Below, in pieces: positions 46,905 through 58,699 of a DNA stretch of 64,000 nucleotides. The stretch's first letter is position 1. Each line of letters starts with the position of its first letter. The stretch is from Odontocerum albicorne (lineage: Eukaryota; Arthropoda; Insecta; Trichoptera; Odontoceridae). Made by a program: the position numbers and the translations under genes. The DNA lies in contig OX463844.1 of assembly GCA_949825065.1 (NCBI GenBank), positions 33,085,414 through 33,149,413 of the forward strand, given 5' to 3'. The notes beneath the pieces were generated by a model. The model had not been told where the DNA came from and made no database searches. It saw only the letters and a program-made list of their open reading frames with translations.

Positions 46905-47350
46905 TTGTATGAGAGCGAAATGTGGACGTGGAAAACTACTAAAAGGAGCCAAATAAATGCTGTAGAAATAAGTGTACTGAGAATACTACATGGGGTGGAA
47001 ATCTACGGTAGAATAATGAATGAAGAGTAGGAAGAATTTGTGTTAAGTAATATGAAGAAGAGCACTCTGAGATGATTAGGGCATGTGGAAGGAAGGAATG
47101 AAGAAATACTAACAAAACGAATAATATATACAGTGTTAATGTGAGTGCAAGCCGTGTTAAAGAAATATCAAGGTAAGTGTGATTGGATCGACTAAATGAT
47201 ATTTTAAATAAAGTAAATGTGAAAATGTTAGAGAAATCGTAGGAATTTTATGAGGTGTATTGGTGTAGAAGATATGAAAGGTGTGTGTTGCATAAATAAA
47301 GTTTGGCTTCTGTTATATTTGCGTACCACGACAGGAAAACCTCGTGATGG
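46905..47350 (+). pseudogene. LINE family A copy
   Basis: Plus strand: LYESEMWTWKTTKRSQINAV, EISVLRILHGVEIYGRI, KKSTLR-stop-LGHVEGRNEE and ILTKRIIY. Frames shift and stops are frequent, but block order is kept. Confidence 0.7.
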
Positions 47351-47839
47351 TATATATGTAGGTAGTTTCCAGAGCAATTTTATAAGCTTTTTCATCTATT
47401 TTTAGTCTTATATGCCATTTGTTATTAGTAGTACAAGTACATACAAATATGTGTAGGTAACATACGAGTATATCTCCAAACCAGGACATTTTTGATAACG
47501 TTCGTCGTGTTGTCGTCGTGGTTGGCTTATATTTGAGTAATATTTTTGAGTAAGTGTATAACTTATCTTCGTAAAACAAACGCTTGAATAACTAGGAAAC
47601 CAATTTACTAGGATTTCTTCAATCGTTTGCAAATATCAAGAGCATTTGTAAAAATAATTAAGTAAATGAGAAAAAAGTTTGAGTTTCAACACAAAAGGTA
47701 TGTGTGCAATTGTTCAACGAATATATTTTTGTCACCAGAAATGAAATATTGTCTGCATTTTTTGCATAATACGAGTAGATACAAGATCTTTATATAGTAG
47801 ATGCAAGATTCACGTACTGTTTCTATTTTATAATATCCT

Positions 47840-48255
47840 TAACTGTCGCGCCGTCCCCTCATATCTCGCCGAAAATATTCAGCGTCTTTACGATTATAGA
47901 CTTCTGCTTCGCTCAAACAGAGATTGTTTATTCACCGCGCTTCTTTTTTTACGTTGTCCTTTACTGTCAATGCAGTGAGATTCTGAAACCAGTTACAAAC
48001 CAATATTGACTCGCTCCATCTTTGGCATACTTTAAGAAGCGACTGAAAAAACTCTTAATTTCAAGTCAGTATCATAACGTGTTTCATTCCTGATTTTTCT
48101 TTCTTCCCCACCATCCTTTAATTTTTCTTTGATTGATAATATCTCAATTTTACTATGTTTTTTGTTCATAAATTTTGTAAAAATGAATATTTTTTCGTCC
48201 ATGTAACTTCATTCATTTAATTTTTGACTGGTTGATTGGAAGGGATTGCCATCTG
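47840..48255 (+). pseudogene. LINE family G copy: RT C-terminus and 3' UTR
   Basis: Plus strand: SASLKQRLFIHRASFFTLSF, TVNAVRFWNQLQTNIDSL, then SRLKKLLISSQYHN before a stop. A WN-L box and a basic end are usual at LINE RT C-termini. The 3' UTR ends tgactggttgattggaaggg and ccatctggcaacaatcccgg, the tail shared with SINE family 1. Confidence 0.7.
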
Positions 48256-48259
48256 GCAA

Positions 48260-49465
48260 CAATCCCGGCTGAATATTTTTACAGTGAACAACGGAGAACC
48301 GCCATGCATATCCAAAATACATTTGTTTGCGTTGCTATGGAAATATGACAACAATAAACAAGTCATCATACTCGTATCTACCAACATAAAATTTGCTAAA
48401 ATGGTAACCTCTTTTGATATCTTATCTAAAATGCAACTTATCTCGATTCTTAGCTAAAAGATCCGCTTTGAAACGTTTGTTTAATTGACTGACTTAAGTT
48501 TAAGAAATACTTTTGTCCTGGTCGATTTGACACTCCAGTTAAAAACGTGACCTACGCAATTTGTGCTAAAACACCAGTTATACTTCTAATATTTCTCTCA
48601 TTTATAATCTATCCAACTATCTTAATCTATTCTTCTTTCGGTGTACCTCTACTTTGTTCTGCTTACATTTAAGACGTATACTAAAACCCCTTAATAATTG
48701 TTTGCTTTTATGGTTTTTCCATAAATACAATATAATTGGGCGAAATTATTGTAGTCTGAGAATTTATTTCCACCAACTAGAATAATGTAAATAAGATGTT
48801 GTTTTGGTCGGAATTGTATCGGGAACAAAGCCCCTTGATTGGAATACACGAGTTCAACCAACAAGGCCACATATACTATATTGTCAACAATATATTCTAG
48901 TGGGTTTATAGTTTTTTTTTAAATTTATTTCAACCATCCAGAGGAATTTCGAATGGCCTTAAAATCATCATCGACAATCGAACCTGAAACGGCTTATTTC
49001 GCAGTCATTGTTATTATTCATCACTGAAATCAACTTCTAAAACAGCTTTTGAACTTTTTGGAACTTTTAGTCATGACCGTTAAGAACCACAGCAAATGGT
49101 TTGAATACTTATTGACTTTATTTATCTGGAATATATTTTTTATTTCAATATTCTCGGCGAAGCTTCTCGCCCACCATCTTACGGTTTCCAATGCATTCCT
49201 TCACATTTTCCCGCCATTGAAACATTTCATTTTTGGCTCGTGCTTTGCAATCGTATTTGGCATATACTTCTTTGATGACTGAGACCCAAATAATACTGAA
49301 AATACATTTGTGCTTCATTTACCAAACAAGCATAACCATAAAAAAAGGAGAAAACTTAACACAATGGTATCTACGATTGATACAAAATGCATTTGGCAAG
49401 ATATCTGTATCACTAGGCAATTATATATTTTCTGATATCTTAACATCAATTGTGTTAAATAATAT
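48260..49465. other. Unannotated stretch
   Basis: A possible SINE head lies inverted near 48825-48880 (ccttgattggaatacacgag). Otherwise nothing recognisable. Confidence 0.35.
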
Positions 49466-49469
49466 AATA

Positions 49470-49740
49470 AAAACTTAATATCGATTTTATTTAAAAAAAT
49501 CCCAAAGCTAAACATAATTTTTATTAAAAAATTTAATAGCAGTTTAATATAATTTTAGTCATACAAGCTAAGTATTATTTTTGTTTAAAAAACGGATAAA
49601 ATCTTAGTATCATTTTTGTCAAAAAATGTGACAGAAGCTAAATATAATTGTTGTTTAAAAAAAATAAAAGTACAAGCTAAATATCATATTTTTTTAAAAA
49701 GAGAGTGACAATAGCTTAATATAATTTTTTGAAAATATAA
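49470..49740. repeat. Degenerate minisatellite, unit about 35 bp
   Basis: About eight imperfect units beginning agctaaatataattttt, each with an A-run at the end. Divergence is high, so the array is old. Confidence 0.7.
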
Positions 49741-49744
49741 CAAA

Positions 49745-49915
49745 TCTACGACGCAAACGTGAGGGGAAGTCGTGGAAGAGATAGCTAAAGAAGTCGTGAA
49801 AGAGACATGTAAGACGTGATATGAGACGATGTATTGATGTTGAGGAACGAATAGATTTATAAATATGTCATGGTATTAAAACTTCTGGCGCTCAATCGTC
49901 TACCATACTTGCCCC
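49745..49915 (+). pseudogene. LINE family A copy, extreme C-terminus
   Basis: Plus strand: QIYDANVRGSRGRDS, then an RRDMRRCIDVEERIDL-like stretch and a GAQSS end, matching the family A order. Confidence 0.5.
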
Positions 49916-50189
49916 AATTGGAAAACTCCAGTGTTCAGTATGTACCATATATCGACAAATTGTTATATCCGCAATATGTGATATTTTAATTGCCCAATTC
50001 AAGTTCTTTGTCCTTCAAATTCAGTTCTCAAGTTTTAAACGTGTTTCAAAGTTGATATCAAGAATATTAAGGAATAATTTAAGATTCGAGATTTTTATAT
50101 TTGTTGTCATATTGTCGCAAAATACGTTTTTCCTAATTATTTACTCGCGATGTATTATTTTTGCTCGGCACACCACCTGTATCTATCCC

Positions 50190-50275
50190 TCCCGACCCAG
50201 GACCGGGAGGGATGGAGACAGGTAGTGTGCAGAGTTCGAGACATGGCAGAGGACCACGACGCTCAGCATTGAGTA
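50190..50275 (+). pseudogene. LINE C-terminal fragment
   Basis: The plus strand reads TQDREGWRQVVCRVRDMAED then HDAQH and a stop. DREGWRQVV is a frequent LINE C-terminal box. It contains a 10-bp perfect hairpin (atccctcccg / cgggagggat, 50186-50215). Confidence 0.55.
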
Positions 50276-50439
50276 CACTATGAGGAAGTATTGTTTATCG
50301 AGTTGATCGCTCAAAGTTTCAGACTGATTGCGTGGTCCGTCTTTAAGCGTTATTTGGCCCAATTGATGACTGACCATGGATCCCCCTAAATCGTTTGTAG
50401 AATCTTTGGACTTGGCCATCTATGGATTTAGGTTTTCAG

Positions 50440-51470
50440 TAAAATGCTCCGTGACGAACTTGATTTCCATTCTGTAGAGATTTTTGAGGCATGGTATGTT
50501 TATTTGCTTTATTTACATTTTCTTCTATATCCAACGAAAATACATTGAGTATGTTCTCTGTATGGTATTGGACTTTTTTTTGTCCAAGAGTGATTTTGAA
50601 TAGAAGGGTGTGCCAAATACACATATGTTCCACTATAGAGAATTGGTTGCCACTTCGCTTTGAAAGTCATCACGGAGCGGTACCCCAAATTAAGAGTATT
50701 GAGTTTTACTTAAGAGAGATATACAGTCATTGCCCTTCGCTTTCTACGCATGCGTGAGAGAAGAGGTGGGGTCTACAATTTATCTCCTGTTATAATTTTT
50801 ATCTCTTTCCGTTATATTCAACATGCTTCTTAATTTGGGAGACCGATGTGTCTTGAATTTCAAAGCGAGTTACGAGTAGCACATGTGATTCTCACTGTTT
50901 TCCAATGTTAATCATGTTTCTTTTGTTCGTTTGGCATATTTATTTCAATGTCGTTTTTTTTCAATATATATATTTCGCATTACTTCCTTTTGCCACCTTT
51001 TCATTCCATATCTTGATTAAAATGTGAGTATAATACTTGTCTAAAATTAAAACTACATATGTGTGGTTACTTTCAAAGATCTGTTTCCCGAGGTTTTAGT
51101 GTACGTCAACAGTCAGCAAAGCTTGCTCGTTTTGTCACGCTCCAATAGTCCGAGGGAAAAACATTACTGGTCCGTTCTGAGTACCCTGTAATGGCTGTCA
51201 CATGTCATGCGCCAGCTCAGTGGTGCTTAAACTTCTTACCTATTTCCTGTCTTCGAATAACCACGTGTAATTTTTTTCAACAAAATTTATTTCAATGCAA
51301 TGAATATAACAAAGTTCAAAGGTTTACATATGATATCTTGAAAATAAAAAAGTTTGGGAATTTTATAAATCTTCTATATCGAATTTGATTCAACGCATTT
51401 TAGTAAATTGAAATGTAACTTAATATTTATTTTCCATCTCTATGATAAATAGAGCCATCTTATCTTACTT
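50440..51470. other. Unannotated stretch
   Basis: No recognisable gene. Confidence 0.35.
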
Positions 51471-51479
51471 TTTCAGTGG

Positions 51480-52020
51480 AATATTGTATCAGTGACGCTA
51501 CGTACGGCAGAATTTTGATAACTCCACTGTACCGGACAGGGTACAAATGAACTGTAACGTAGGTGTATTGGTTGCTGCGCAGTGCTCGAAAAATTGAGTC
51601 GCGGTTCCAGAAGCGTAGATCGATGAGAATAAGGTAGCGGGGTGAAGAGATTCCTCTTAGGCAGGTCGGTAGCGGGCTCAAGTAAAAACACAGTGAAGTC
51701 GGTTCGTACTGAGAATATATTTCAAAAATATCATCAAAGTCGATAATTTACTCGGAGTGTCGGTCCGATTTACGGACACCTTACTCCTTCATCGGGTATG
51801 TAGAACGGACTTGGATAGTATTTCAAAAATAAAATGGACCTTTCTTATGAATGGTCGGTCGGTCATCACAAGCGCTCATACCTCGCGAAATACAACAACT
51901 TTCGGGGTTTCGAGCATTGCTTAAACCGACCGGTCCGTAACCTAGTCACGACGCCCCGCCCACAAGTCCTTATTTCCTTTGCGGTCGTGATACCGATCGG
52001 ACCCAAAGTAACATATTTAT
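51480..52020. other. GC-richer unclassified segment
   Basis: Clearly richer in GC than its surroundings, with (ggtc)3 near 51853, an accgaccggt near-palindrome near 51925, and ccgtaacctagtcacgacgc. It could be a solo LTR or an old repeat, but I find no matching pair of ends or target duplication. Imperfect repeats of atatcaaggatttacata follow at 52080-52170. Confidence 0.3.
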
Positions 52021-53680
52021 TTTCACAAGAATTTATCATATAACAACATTTCTACGAATTCACACAAATATATTAAACATTACAAATATCAAGGATTTAC
52101 ATACAAACATATACAAAATACAAGGATTTTCATATTTCAAATATCAAATTATCAAGGATTTACATATCAACAAGGTTTCAGATCAATATACCACATACAA
52201 GTATATACACATTACAGGCGTGACGCACACGTCCAATACATCCACTGTAAAATTGTCCCTAATCCGAGAACACACCTTTTTGAACAAGCTTTTGGTGACT
52301 TCTCACACGATTGTTTTTACAAAGAATTTGATTGTCTATTTTGAAAATTGAATCAAATAGTAATTGTAGCTACAAAATAAGATCTTACGTTAGGTAACAC
52401 AATATACAAAGAACTATTTTTATCCTATTTACGGTTTTAGTAGTTATTTTCTCGTGTTTTAATATGTTCCTTTTTTCATGTGATTTCAAGTCCTGGTCAT
52501 AATATTTTTGAACATTTGCAAAATAAATCATTCGATCCAGGGGTGAAACGTACATTTAAATTTTGGAATCGAACCCCGCGAATACTTGCCGGAGTTTCTA
52601 GTCAAAATTTGTCTGTTTTACAAAAAATCCAAGCTTTATTAGAATGAAAGGACATTTTATAAAAAGGGCTGTCTTTAAATGCTTTTTAAAGCTAAAACCT
52701 AAAACTTTACCTCATGATCCGGTGCGATAGTTCTACAAACGCACTAGAATGCGAAATCTCCCGTACCTTGATTGCATAAATTGGGCAATGACTATGCTGG
52801 AGTCGCGGGCATGTTTGGTGATAGTCTTAATACCTTTAAAGGTTCTCTTAGATAAGAGGGAGTTTTTGTCTCTATGAACCATAAGTCCGACGCCACGGCA
52901 TAACGCACGTTGGTTTATTTGTTATTCTCTTTTCGTTGACTTTGTTTTTCTCAAACTTTTCGAAATATCTGTATATGTGTTAAATTTTTTATGTGCATTT
53001 TTTTTATTGGAGTGGATTGATTATGCGTATGCATATATTTATTATTTTCATCGATTTCAATATTTATTTTTGTATGTTTTGTCTTTGATTGCCTGAGTTT
53101 TGACCTGTGTCAAGTTTGTTTTTATGTGTGGTGGGTGGTATGCATGTGCGTACTATTTTTCGATATTTTTTTTTGTAAATTGTTAAAAGTGTTGTGTCTA
53201 GATGTATTTACATTCATGCGCACTCAAAATTCTAATTTGAGTATTACTTTTGTTACCTTTTTTAATATCGTTAATAGACCGTACATTATATAATAAAATA
53301 AAATAACCCGTGTATAAAAGTAAAATATATCGAATTTACATAAACTGATTTTTTTGTGTTTTTACAGTTTGAGAGCTACATATTTTATTTGCTGCCTTTG
53401 CTTCTACACTGTACTAGAACAACCAGTGGCCTGTCATCAGCGATTTACTCTGGTTTACAATGATACGTAGCGTTTTGACGCTCTCGGCATGTTTATACGG
53501 CGGGATTTAGTTCTGCGAACAAAAACAAGTTGTATCTCAACAGATCTATAGCGGAACTGTTCGCTCGAGTAACCCTCTAAAGCTCTCATATTTAGAAGTA
53601 CTGTCACCCTGTGCCACTGACATTGATGCATTCATTTGGAGCTTTACTTTTTTTACAATATTTCGAGTTAATTTACAATT
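52020..53680. other. Unannotated stretch
   Basis: A B-box-like cggggttcgattcca occurs on minus near 52566-52580, probably a SINE remnant. Nothing else is clear. Confidence 0.35.
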
Positions 53681-53683
53681 TAA

Positions 53684-53980
53684 ACTTTTAAAAAAAGTAC
53701 CAGCGACAAACAACAAATTATCTGTGCCCCAAGTAACCAAGCAAACAATCAGCACGACACAGAAACTAACGCCTCTACCGATGACCAGGGTAACCAAGGT
53801 ATCCAAGGTAACCAAGGTAACCCAGGTAACCAAGCTAACAATCAGCACGACACAGAAACTAACGCCTCTACCAACCAATACTCGAAACGATCAGTAAGAA
53901 AACGACTAGCAAACCGAGAGGTTATCCGTCAAAAGTCTGAAGATGAGTACCCAGGTGTACTCGAAACGTCACATAAATGA
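53684..53980 (+). CDS. Repeat-containing open frame, possible exon
   Basis: A 98-codon open stretch with no ATG at its start, so an internal exon or a relic. It contains a 93-bp (31-codon) in-frame duplication (first copy from about 53741, second from about 53834) encoding ANNQHDTETNAST twice. Between the copies is a Gln/Gly/Asn run (GNQGIQGNQGNPGNQ) made of 9-bp units. A basic segment follows (SKRSVRKRLANREVIRQK). The duplication keeps frame and both copies are nearly identical. I do not recognise the protein. Confidence 0.35.
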   Translation, partial: TFKKSTSDKQQIICAPSNQANNQHDTETNASTDDQGNQGIQGNQGNPGNQANNQHDTETNASTNQYSKRSVRKRLANREVIRQKSEDEYPGVLETSHK

Positions 53981-54061
53981 CAAAGTACGCGATGTACCCG
54001 AAAATAAACAAAAAAATTTATTACCCCATCGTGAAAATTTATACCTAAACATATATATATA

Positions 54062-54261
54062 NNNNNNNNNNNNNNNNNNNNNNNNNNNNNNNNNNNNNNN
54101 NNNNNNNNNNNNNNNNNNNNNNNNNNNNNNNNNNNNNNNNNNNNNNNNNNNNNNNNNNNNNNNNNNNNNNNNNNNNNNNNNNNNNNNNNNNNNNNNNNNN
54201 NNNNNNNNNNNNNNNNNNNNNNNNNNNNNNNNNNNNNNNNNNNNNNNNNNNNNNNNNNNNN
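54062..54261. other. Assembly gap, 200 N
   Basis: Exactly 200 Ns, preceded by a short (TA)n run (54051-54061), like the first gap. Confidence 0.95.
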
Positions 54262-54519
54262 ACAATGAGAACGTGAGAAGGATTCGTTGTAGAGGTCCGG
54301 AGTAACAAATAGACAATTTGTCCGAGAAAAAATCGGTTGGACTGTTCGATAAAAATATTTATAATTAACCCAAGAAACTGTAGAAAAAATGTATTAGTAT
54401 CGAGACGAACATGGTATGTTATTATTCGCACTCTATCCTTTCTACTTACCACGAATGGAAAATTGTGTGATGATATGTATGTTTTTTTATGAATGCAGTC
54501 CACCGACCATATGATCATT

Positions 54520-54960
54520 TGTGTCACTCTTTAATAATACATACATATGATATCATGACACCGTTTCTCTGTCTAGGTAAGGAGAGAGAACAGACATCCA
54601 GACTTTCCTATCGTGACACACATCTTTCGCTTCCTTCATACAAAATATCATTAATTTTATCCAACCATTATTTCTTTGTTCTTCTACCGCGCCTTACACT
54701 TACACCTGTACTGTATATTTGTTTATTTTGTCTTTCTTGATTCATTTGATCTGCATGCCCAATCCATCTGAGAGTACTCATATGTTCCTTCTTAATTCAC
54801 CACTCCAAGTTACCTTAATCTCTAATCACTTCATTCTGTATTTTGCCATATATTGTCTGTCACTGACGTATTCTTCTCAATGCACAAATTTCTTCAGAAT
54901 TTACACGTTTACCACGCCCACGTTTTTCTCCCATACATTAATATTAGATATGTGTTATGG
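54520..54960 (-). pseudogene. LINE family A copy
   Basis: The minus strand reads GHADQMNQERQNKQIYSTGV, RRGRRTKK, WLDKINDILYEGSERCVS and LDVCSLSLPRQ, the family A tail, with stops. Confidence 0.65.
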
Positions 54961-54984
54961 ATGAAAACAATTTGATATATCGAA

Positions 54985-55045
54985 GATGGGTTGGTTGGTT
55001 GGAAGAAATTACTGTATAGCAATATGCCCGCCAGCTGGACTATGT
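54985..55045 (+). repeat. LINE G / SINE 1 type 3' tail
   Basis: gggttggttggttggaagaa followed by ccgccagctggac: an isolated copy of the shared 3' tail. Confidence 0.5.
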
Positions 55046-55659
55046 TTAGCTAACCATGTACCCAAAAGAATGAACATAAACAAATATATAAATGTTTGTA
55101 CTAAAATACTGTTGTGGTCCATCTTCTTAGCAGATTTCAATAGTGTTCGATTCGAAAGTTAACATTGAAATAATTCTTTGCTCGCCGCTTCATTTTTTTA
55201 AGTAAATGGAGATGGTTAATTATTCAAGGGTAGTTGCGGCGTGACATACTCCCTAACATAATTAAACACTGCTTACAAGAGGGTTGGTTGCTATGATCAC
55301 TGATAATGGTGAACGGACGATATCTTTGATCTCGTAGTAATATAATTTATAGTTGCTCCTTGTTCTCTGACCATTTTCTGGAATCTATTGTGAATCTAAT
55401 AAACAAATATTTGGATGATCGTATCTCCTTGCTGTATTGAATTTCATCCTTTAGGCAGATGTGTGTACACTGGATGCTTGTGAACTATGTATTGGGTTGA
55501 TGTGGAAGTTATTACCGCTTTACACACCCCTTGAGCAACATTCCTTTCTACCCCCAAAGGAGAATTGCACTACAAAAAAACGTTATATGGGAAGAGATTG
55601 TCACATGAGCACTCCAAGTTATATTGTATATAGCAAAAGTGGAATACTAAATTAAGGGT

Positions 55660-56085
55660 GTAGTTTATTTAGAACAAAAATCGAACAATACGATAAATAC
55701 CGTTAAGTACGGTCAACAGTTAAAAACAAACGTTGATTGAAAAACGATCGCATTTACTGAAAAGTAAGGATATTGTTCGTAACCACGTTAATGCCAACCT
55801 ATTCATCAATTTTTATGATTTCATAACACATCAAAATCAATGAAACTGAATTGAGAATTTTTACATCAGCCATACTACTCCGACTTGACACCTAGCGATA
55901 ATTCATTCGGATCCCTACAAAATTACCTTAAGGGTAAAAAATTATATCAGTGGAAGAAGTTAAAACGACCCTTTGATTTTTTCGCTCTAAAGCCTGCAGA
56001 TATATTTAGGGATGGGAAATACAAATTTATTTATAGGTTTGAGAAGGTTATATGCAAGAATAAAAACTATGAAGTTATTAAATAA
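55660..56085 (+). pseudogene. mariner transposase relic, C-terminal
   Basis: Plus strand: NTVKYGQQLKT, a decayed middle, then YYSDLTPSDN, GSLQNYLKGKKLYQWKKLKR, DFFALKPADIFRDGKYKFIY and RFEKVICKNKNYEVIK. SDLTPSD matches the third Asp box (SPDLAPSD) and the rest follows the mariner C-terminus. Earlier parts carry stops. No TIR was found. The subfamily differs from the others here. Confidence 0.7.
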
Positions 56086-56089
56086 ATTT

Positions 56090-56500
56090 TGTTTCTTTTA
56101 AAATATCAAGCTTTTCAATAATAAATTGCAATGACTTTCGCATCAAGCTAACGTTTAAATCAAATTTAAAACTATAGCATGTGTTTCAAAATACAATTGC
56201 TAAAAGCGGTAATATTTAATGCCGAGCGTTTGGCATTTCAAATAATTCGTTTTAAAATTTAATTTCATTAGTATTGCTATAAAGGAAAATGCGTTGTTTT
56301 TTTATTAATTATTTAAGATAACAGGAAATGAACTGTAATATAAAATAAATTACTTGTATAGTGCTATTTCGATCCTTTTTTAAGTGTTTCAAGAGCGTTT
56401 TTTTAAACTTATTTAAAGTTTTTAAAATAAACTTTCGATAAATTTGATAGTAGCTATAATTTATATATAAGCAAGACAAAAAGAGGGGACATTTGAGATG
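56090..56500. other. Unannotated AT-rich stretch
   Basis: Nothing recognisable. Confidence 0.4.
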
Positions 56501-56501
56501 T

Positions 56502-56747
56502 CTAAATAATAATAATGAATAAAGCAGATGAGATTCCTTCGCCCAAATAATGTCGTAGGATATCATCGTCGTCGTTTCTGGACCTCGCAATCGAAAATCC
56601 TCTCGGCGTTTCAATCTCGAGCTCATCCTCCACGTTGGTCATGTGATCTGTGAGAGAACTGCCTGATCTTAGACGCGCATTCTCTCCCGCAGACGTCACA
56701 TATGATACATATGAATCCTGCTGAGTCCCCTGGTAACGCTGACGCAT
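56502..56747 (-). CDS. Possible host exon, unrecognised
   Basis: A minus-strand open frame of 81 codons, markedly richer in GC than its flanks, with balanced amino acids: MRQRYQGTQQDSYVSYVTSA, then SSLTDHMTNVEDELEIETPR and SRNDDDDILRHYLGEG. The frame stays open about 50 bp upstream, and cagccacc-type sequence with ccttgcag just before the ATG could be a splice acceptor. An acidic, Ser-rich profile suggests a cytoplasmic segment. The hydrophobic end (ALFIIII) may be past a real boundary. No family is recognised. Confidence 0.35.
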   Translation of the reverse strand: MRQRYQGTQQDSYVSYVTSAGENARLRSGSSLTDHMTNVEDELEIETPRGFSIARSRNDDDDILRHYLGEGISSALFIIII

Positions 56748-56789
56748 GCTCGCTGCAAGGTGGCTATTTCTGATTCGAATGACGCAAGA

Positions 56790-57540
56790 TATAGTTCAAT
56801 CAGGTTGGTTTAGTGCACTCAGAAACATATTTAAGAGCTGCTGGTTCTGGTAACCATTTATCGTATTCTCAATTCAAGAATGTTATGGCACTTTAAAATA
56901 TTTGTTTATCTGATATTTCTTTAATGTATTTACTGTTAAAATTATGGAAAATCCAAGAATATGCTTTTCTAGTCTCTAATTTTACAATAATATTTTGAGT
57001 ATTCTCGAAGTTGCGCAAAATATTACACTTTACATATAGTATTATATATTTCTTGATTGGTTTTAGTAGAAATAAAGTATTTTTCGTAATTTTGTAACTT
57101 TTAAACTATGTATTTTTCGTCATATGATTATTGAGTTATATTGAATTAATAGATTATTTTAAATTTTGGTTAACGTCCTTTTTCTTCACGAACGTTAACG
57201 TAATATTTTAATTGAGTCGACCTTTGTCTGCCTCAAAGTGTTACAGATATGAGTGTCGTATACAGCTTTTATAATCACTTGAAGGTATTTTTTTAGGGAA
57301 GTATTTAATTTATGATTATACTCGTATATGAACACTTGGTTACTTTCACACACCAGAAGATCTACCACGGTTCTTTTGTAGTTCCTCTTTCCTCGGTAAA
57401 TTTTCTGCTGTTTGTTTTTACCGAATATAATTTTCTTAACATATGCAGATGCGCGAAACTTCCTAATCTAATGGTATTAGGCACCATTTTTTTATCCTTG
57501 AATTAAAGTTTTTTTTTAATGTTTTTGATTCGTGCATTAT
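56790..57540. other. Unannotated AT-rich stretch
   Basis: Nothing recognisable. Confidence 0.4.
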
Positions 57541-57549
57541 AGTGATTTC

Positions 57550-57650
57550 GAATCCTGAATTAGAGAGCGCCTTTGACGAGAGTCTGCTCTCTAAACGGTG
57601 CTATGTGATTTTCATTTTATTATTATTAACAATTTGCCATTAAATCAATT
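57550..57650 (+). mobile_element. SINE family 3 fragment
   Basis: gagagcgcctttgacgagag then ctctctaaacggtgctatgt and a TTATTA tail, matching 8700-8830. Confidence 0.5.
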
Positions 57651-57674
57651 GCAAAACCTTAAAAAAATACTGTG

Positions 57675-57735
57675 TGCATTGTTGTGCTAGTGTTAACCTT
57701 GATGTATGGCAGCGAAGCCCATGCAGGAGTAATAA
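57675..57735 (+). pseudogene. LINE family A fragment
   Basis: VVLVLTLMYGSEAHAG, the PTLMYGSE box only. Confidence 0.5.
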
Positions 57736-57739
57736 GATT

Positions 57740-58400
57740 AGAATACATTTGTCTTGCATGGAATATTTGGTAATGGAATGTGGTTGCTCATTTGTTGGTA
57801 TATCATATTAAAAAAGGCCACACTAGATATTTCCAAGTTCATCTATCTCGTTGCCGTTGGAAGAAAACCGAAAATGTATTTAAGGTCTTAACAGATTGAA
57901 GGGGTCAGTGATTAAATACCATGTTCCGATGAATCCAGGGTTCTGTTTCGGGGGCTTCACTGAAAAATCCCTGTCGCCCTAATTGTGTCGCTTCAGAACG
58001 AATGGATTAACGCTAATCCATATTAATAACAGGGCGTCCAGCTTCTGAACACGACCGATGATTCAACATCACTCTATGTAAAAAGTAAATAGCTATCACT
58101 TTCGTAAATTGGCTAAACCGTGACAAGTTTTACAAGGGATAATTTCCTCGATAAATTTATATCTCACTAGCCAGCTTGCACGGGAGAACTGAGAAATGGC
58201 GACTCCTAGTCGTTTTATACTTTTCCTAACATACATTTAACTTGTTCGTCCTCGCTCTCTCTCTCTCTCTCACTAAGTATGTATAGATTTTCAAGTCCTT
58301 TTTACCCTCTAATATTGCATATCTTGCAGTGATCGGATATGCGTTTTTACCAATTATTCCTATTCGCACTGAAATGCATTTCGATGTATTTAACATTACC
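57740..58400. other. Unannotated stretch
   Basis: A GC-richer patch at 57895-58070 has no recognisable coding. A (CT)n tract lies at 58256-58273. Confidence 0.35.
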
Positions 58401-58500
58401 TGGCGAATTTATTGATATATGACAATATCTTCCAATGAATCAGAAATGTATTAAAGGTGCCTTAAGTGAAAACCAGACATGTATTAATTTATTTCTTGAT
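58400..58500 (-). mobile_element. SINE family 1 fragment
   Basis: Inverted, decayed 3' tail (acctggcgaatttattgata, caatatcttccaatgaatca) and body (ccttaagtgaaaaccagaca). The head is lost. Confidence 0.5.
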
Positions 58501-58699
58501 TATTATAAAAGTCGCTTGTTTCACTTTGTAGTGTTATGTTAATACATTTTTAATAAAATACTTATTTTTTGTTTATATTTACCACTGTTTTTGCAAACGC
58601 ACATTTTTAGTCTTCTTTTAGCCACACCACTTGTTTTATTGATATGTTTTGGATTATATTTTAGTTTTAAGTTAATGCCACTAAATATTGTGTGAAAAA

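Noticed and set aside
50183..50419. Minus-strand 78-codon frame with a hydrophobic stretch
   Set aside because: The opposite strand encodes a recognisable LINE C-terminal box (TQDREGWRQVV), so the minus frame is most likely a shadow.
51548..52012. Solo LTR with TG...CA ends (tgtaacg to agtaaca)
   Set aside because: Flanking bases do not match as a target duplication and no primer-binding site or second copy is visible.
53546..53878. Minus-strand frame rich in Val/Thr/Leu repeats
   Set aside because: It is the antisense of the 93-bp repeat; the plus reading has more varied, protein-like composition.
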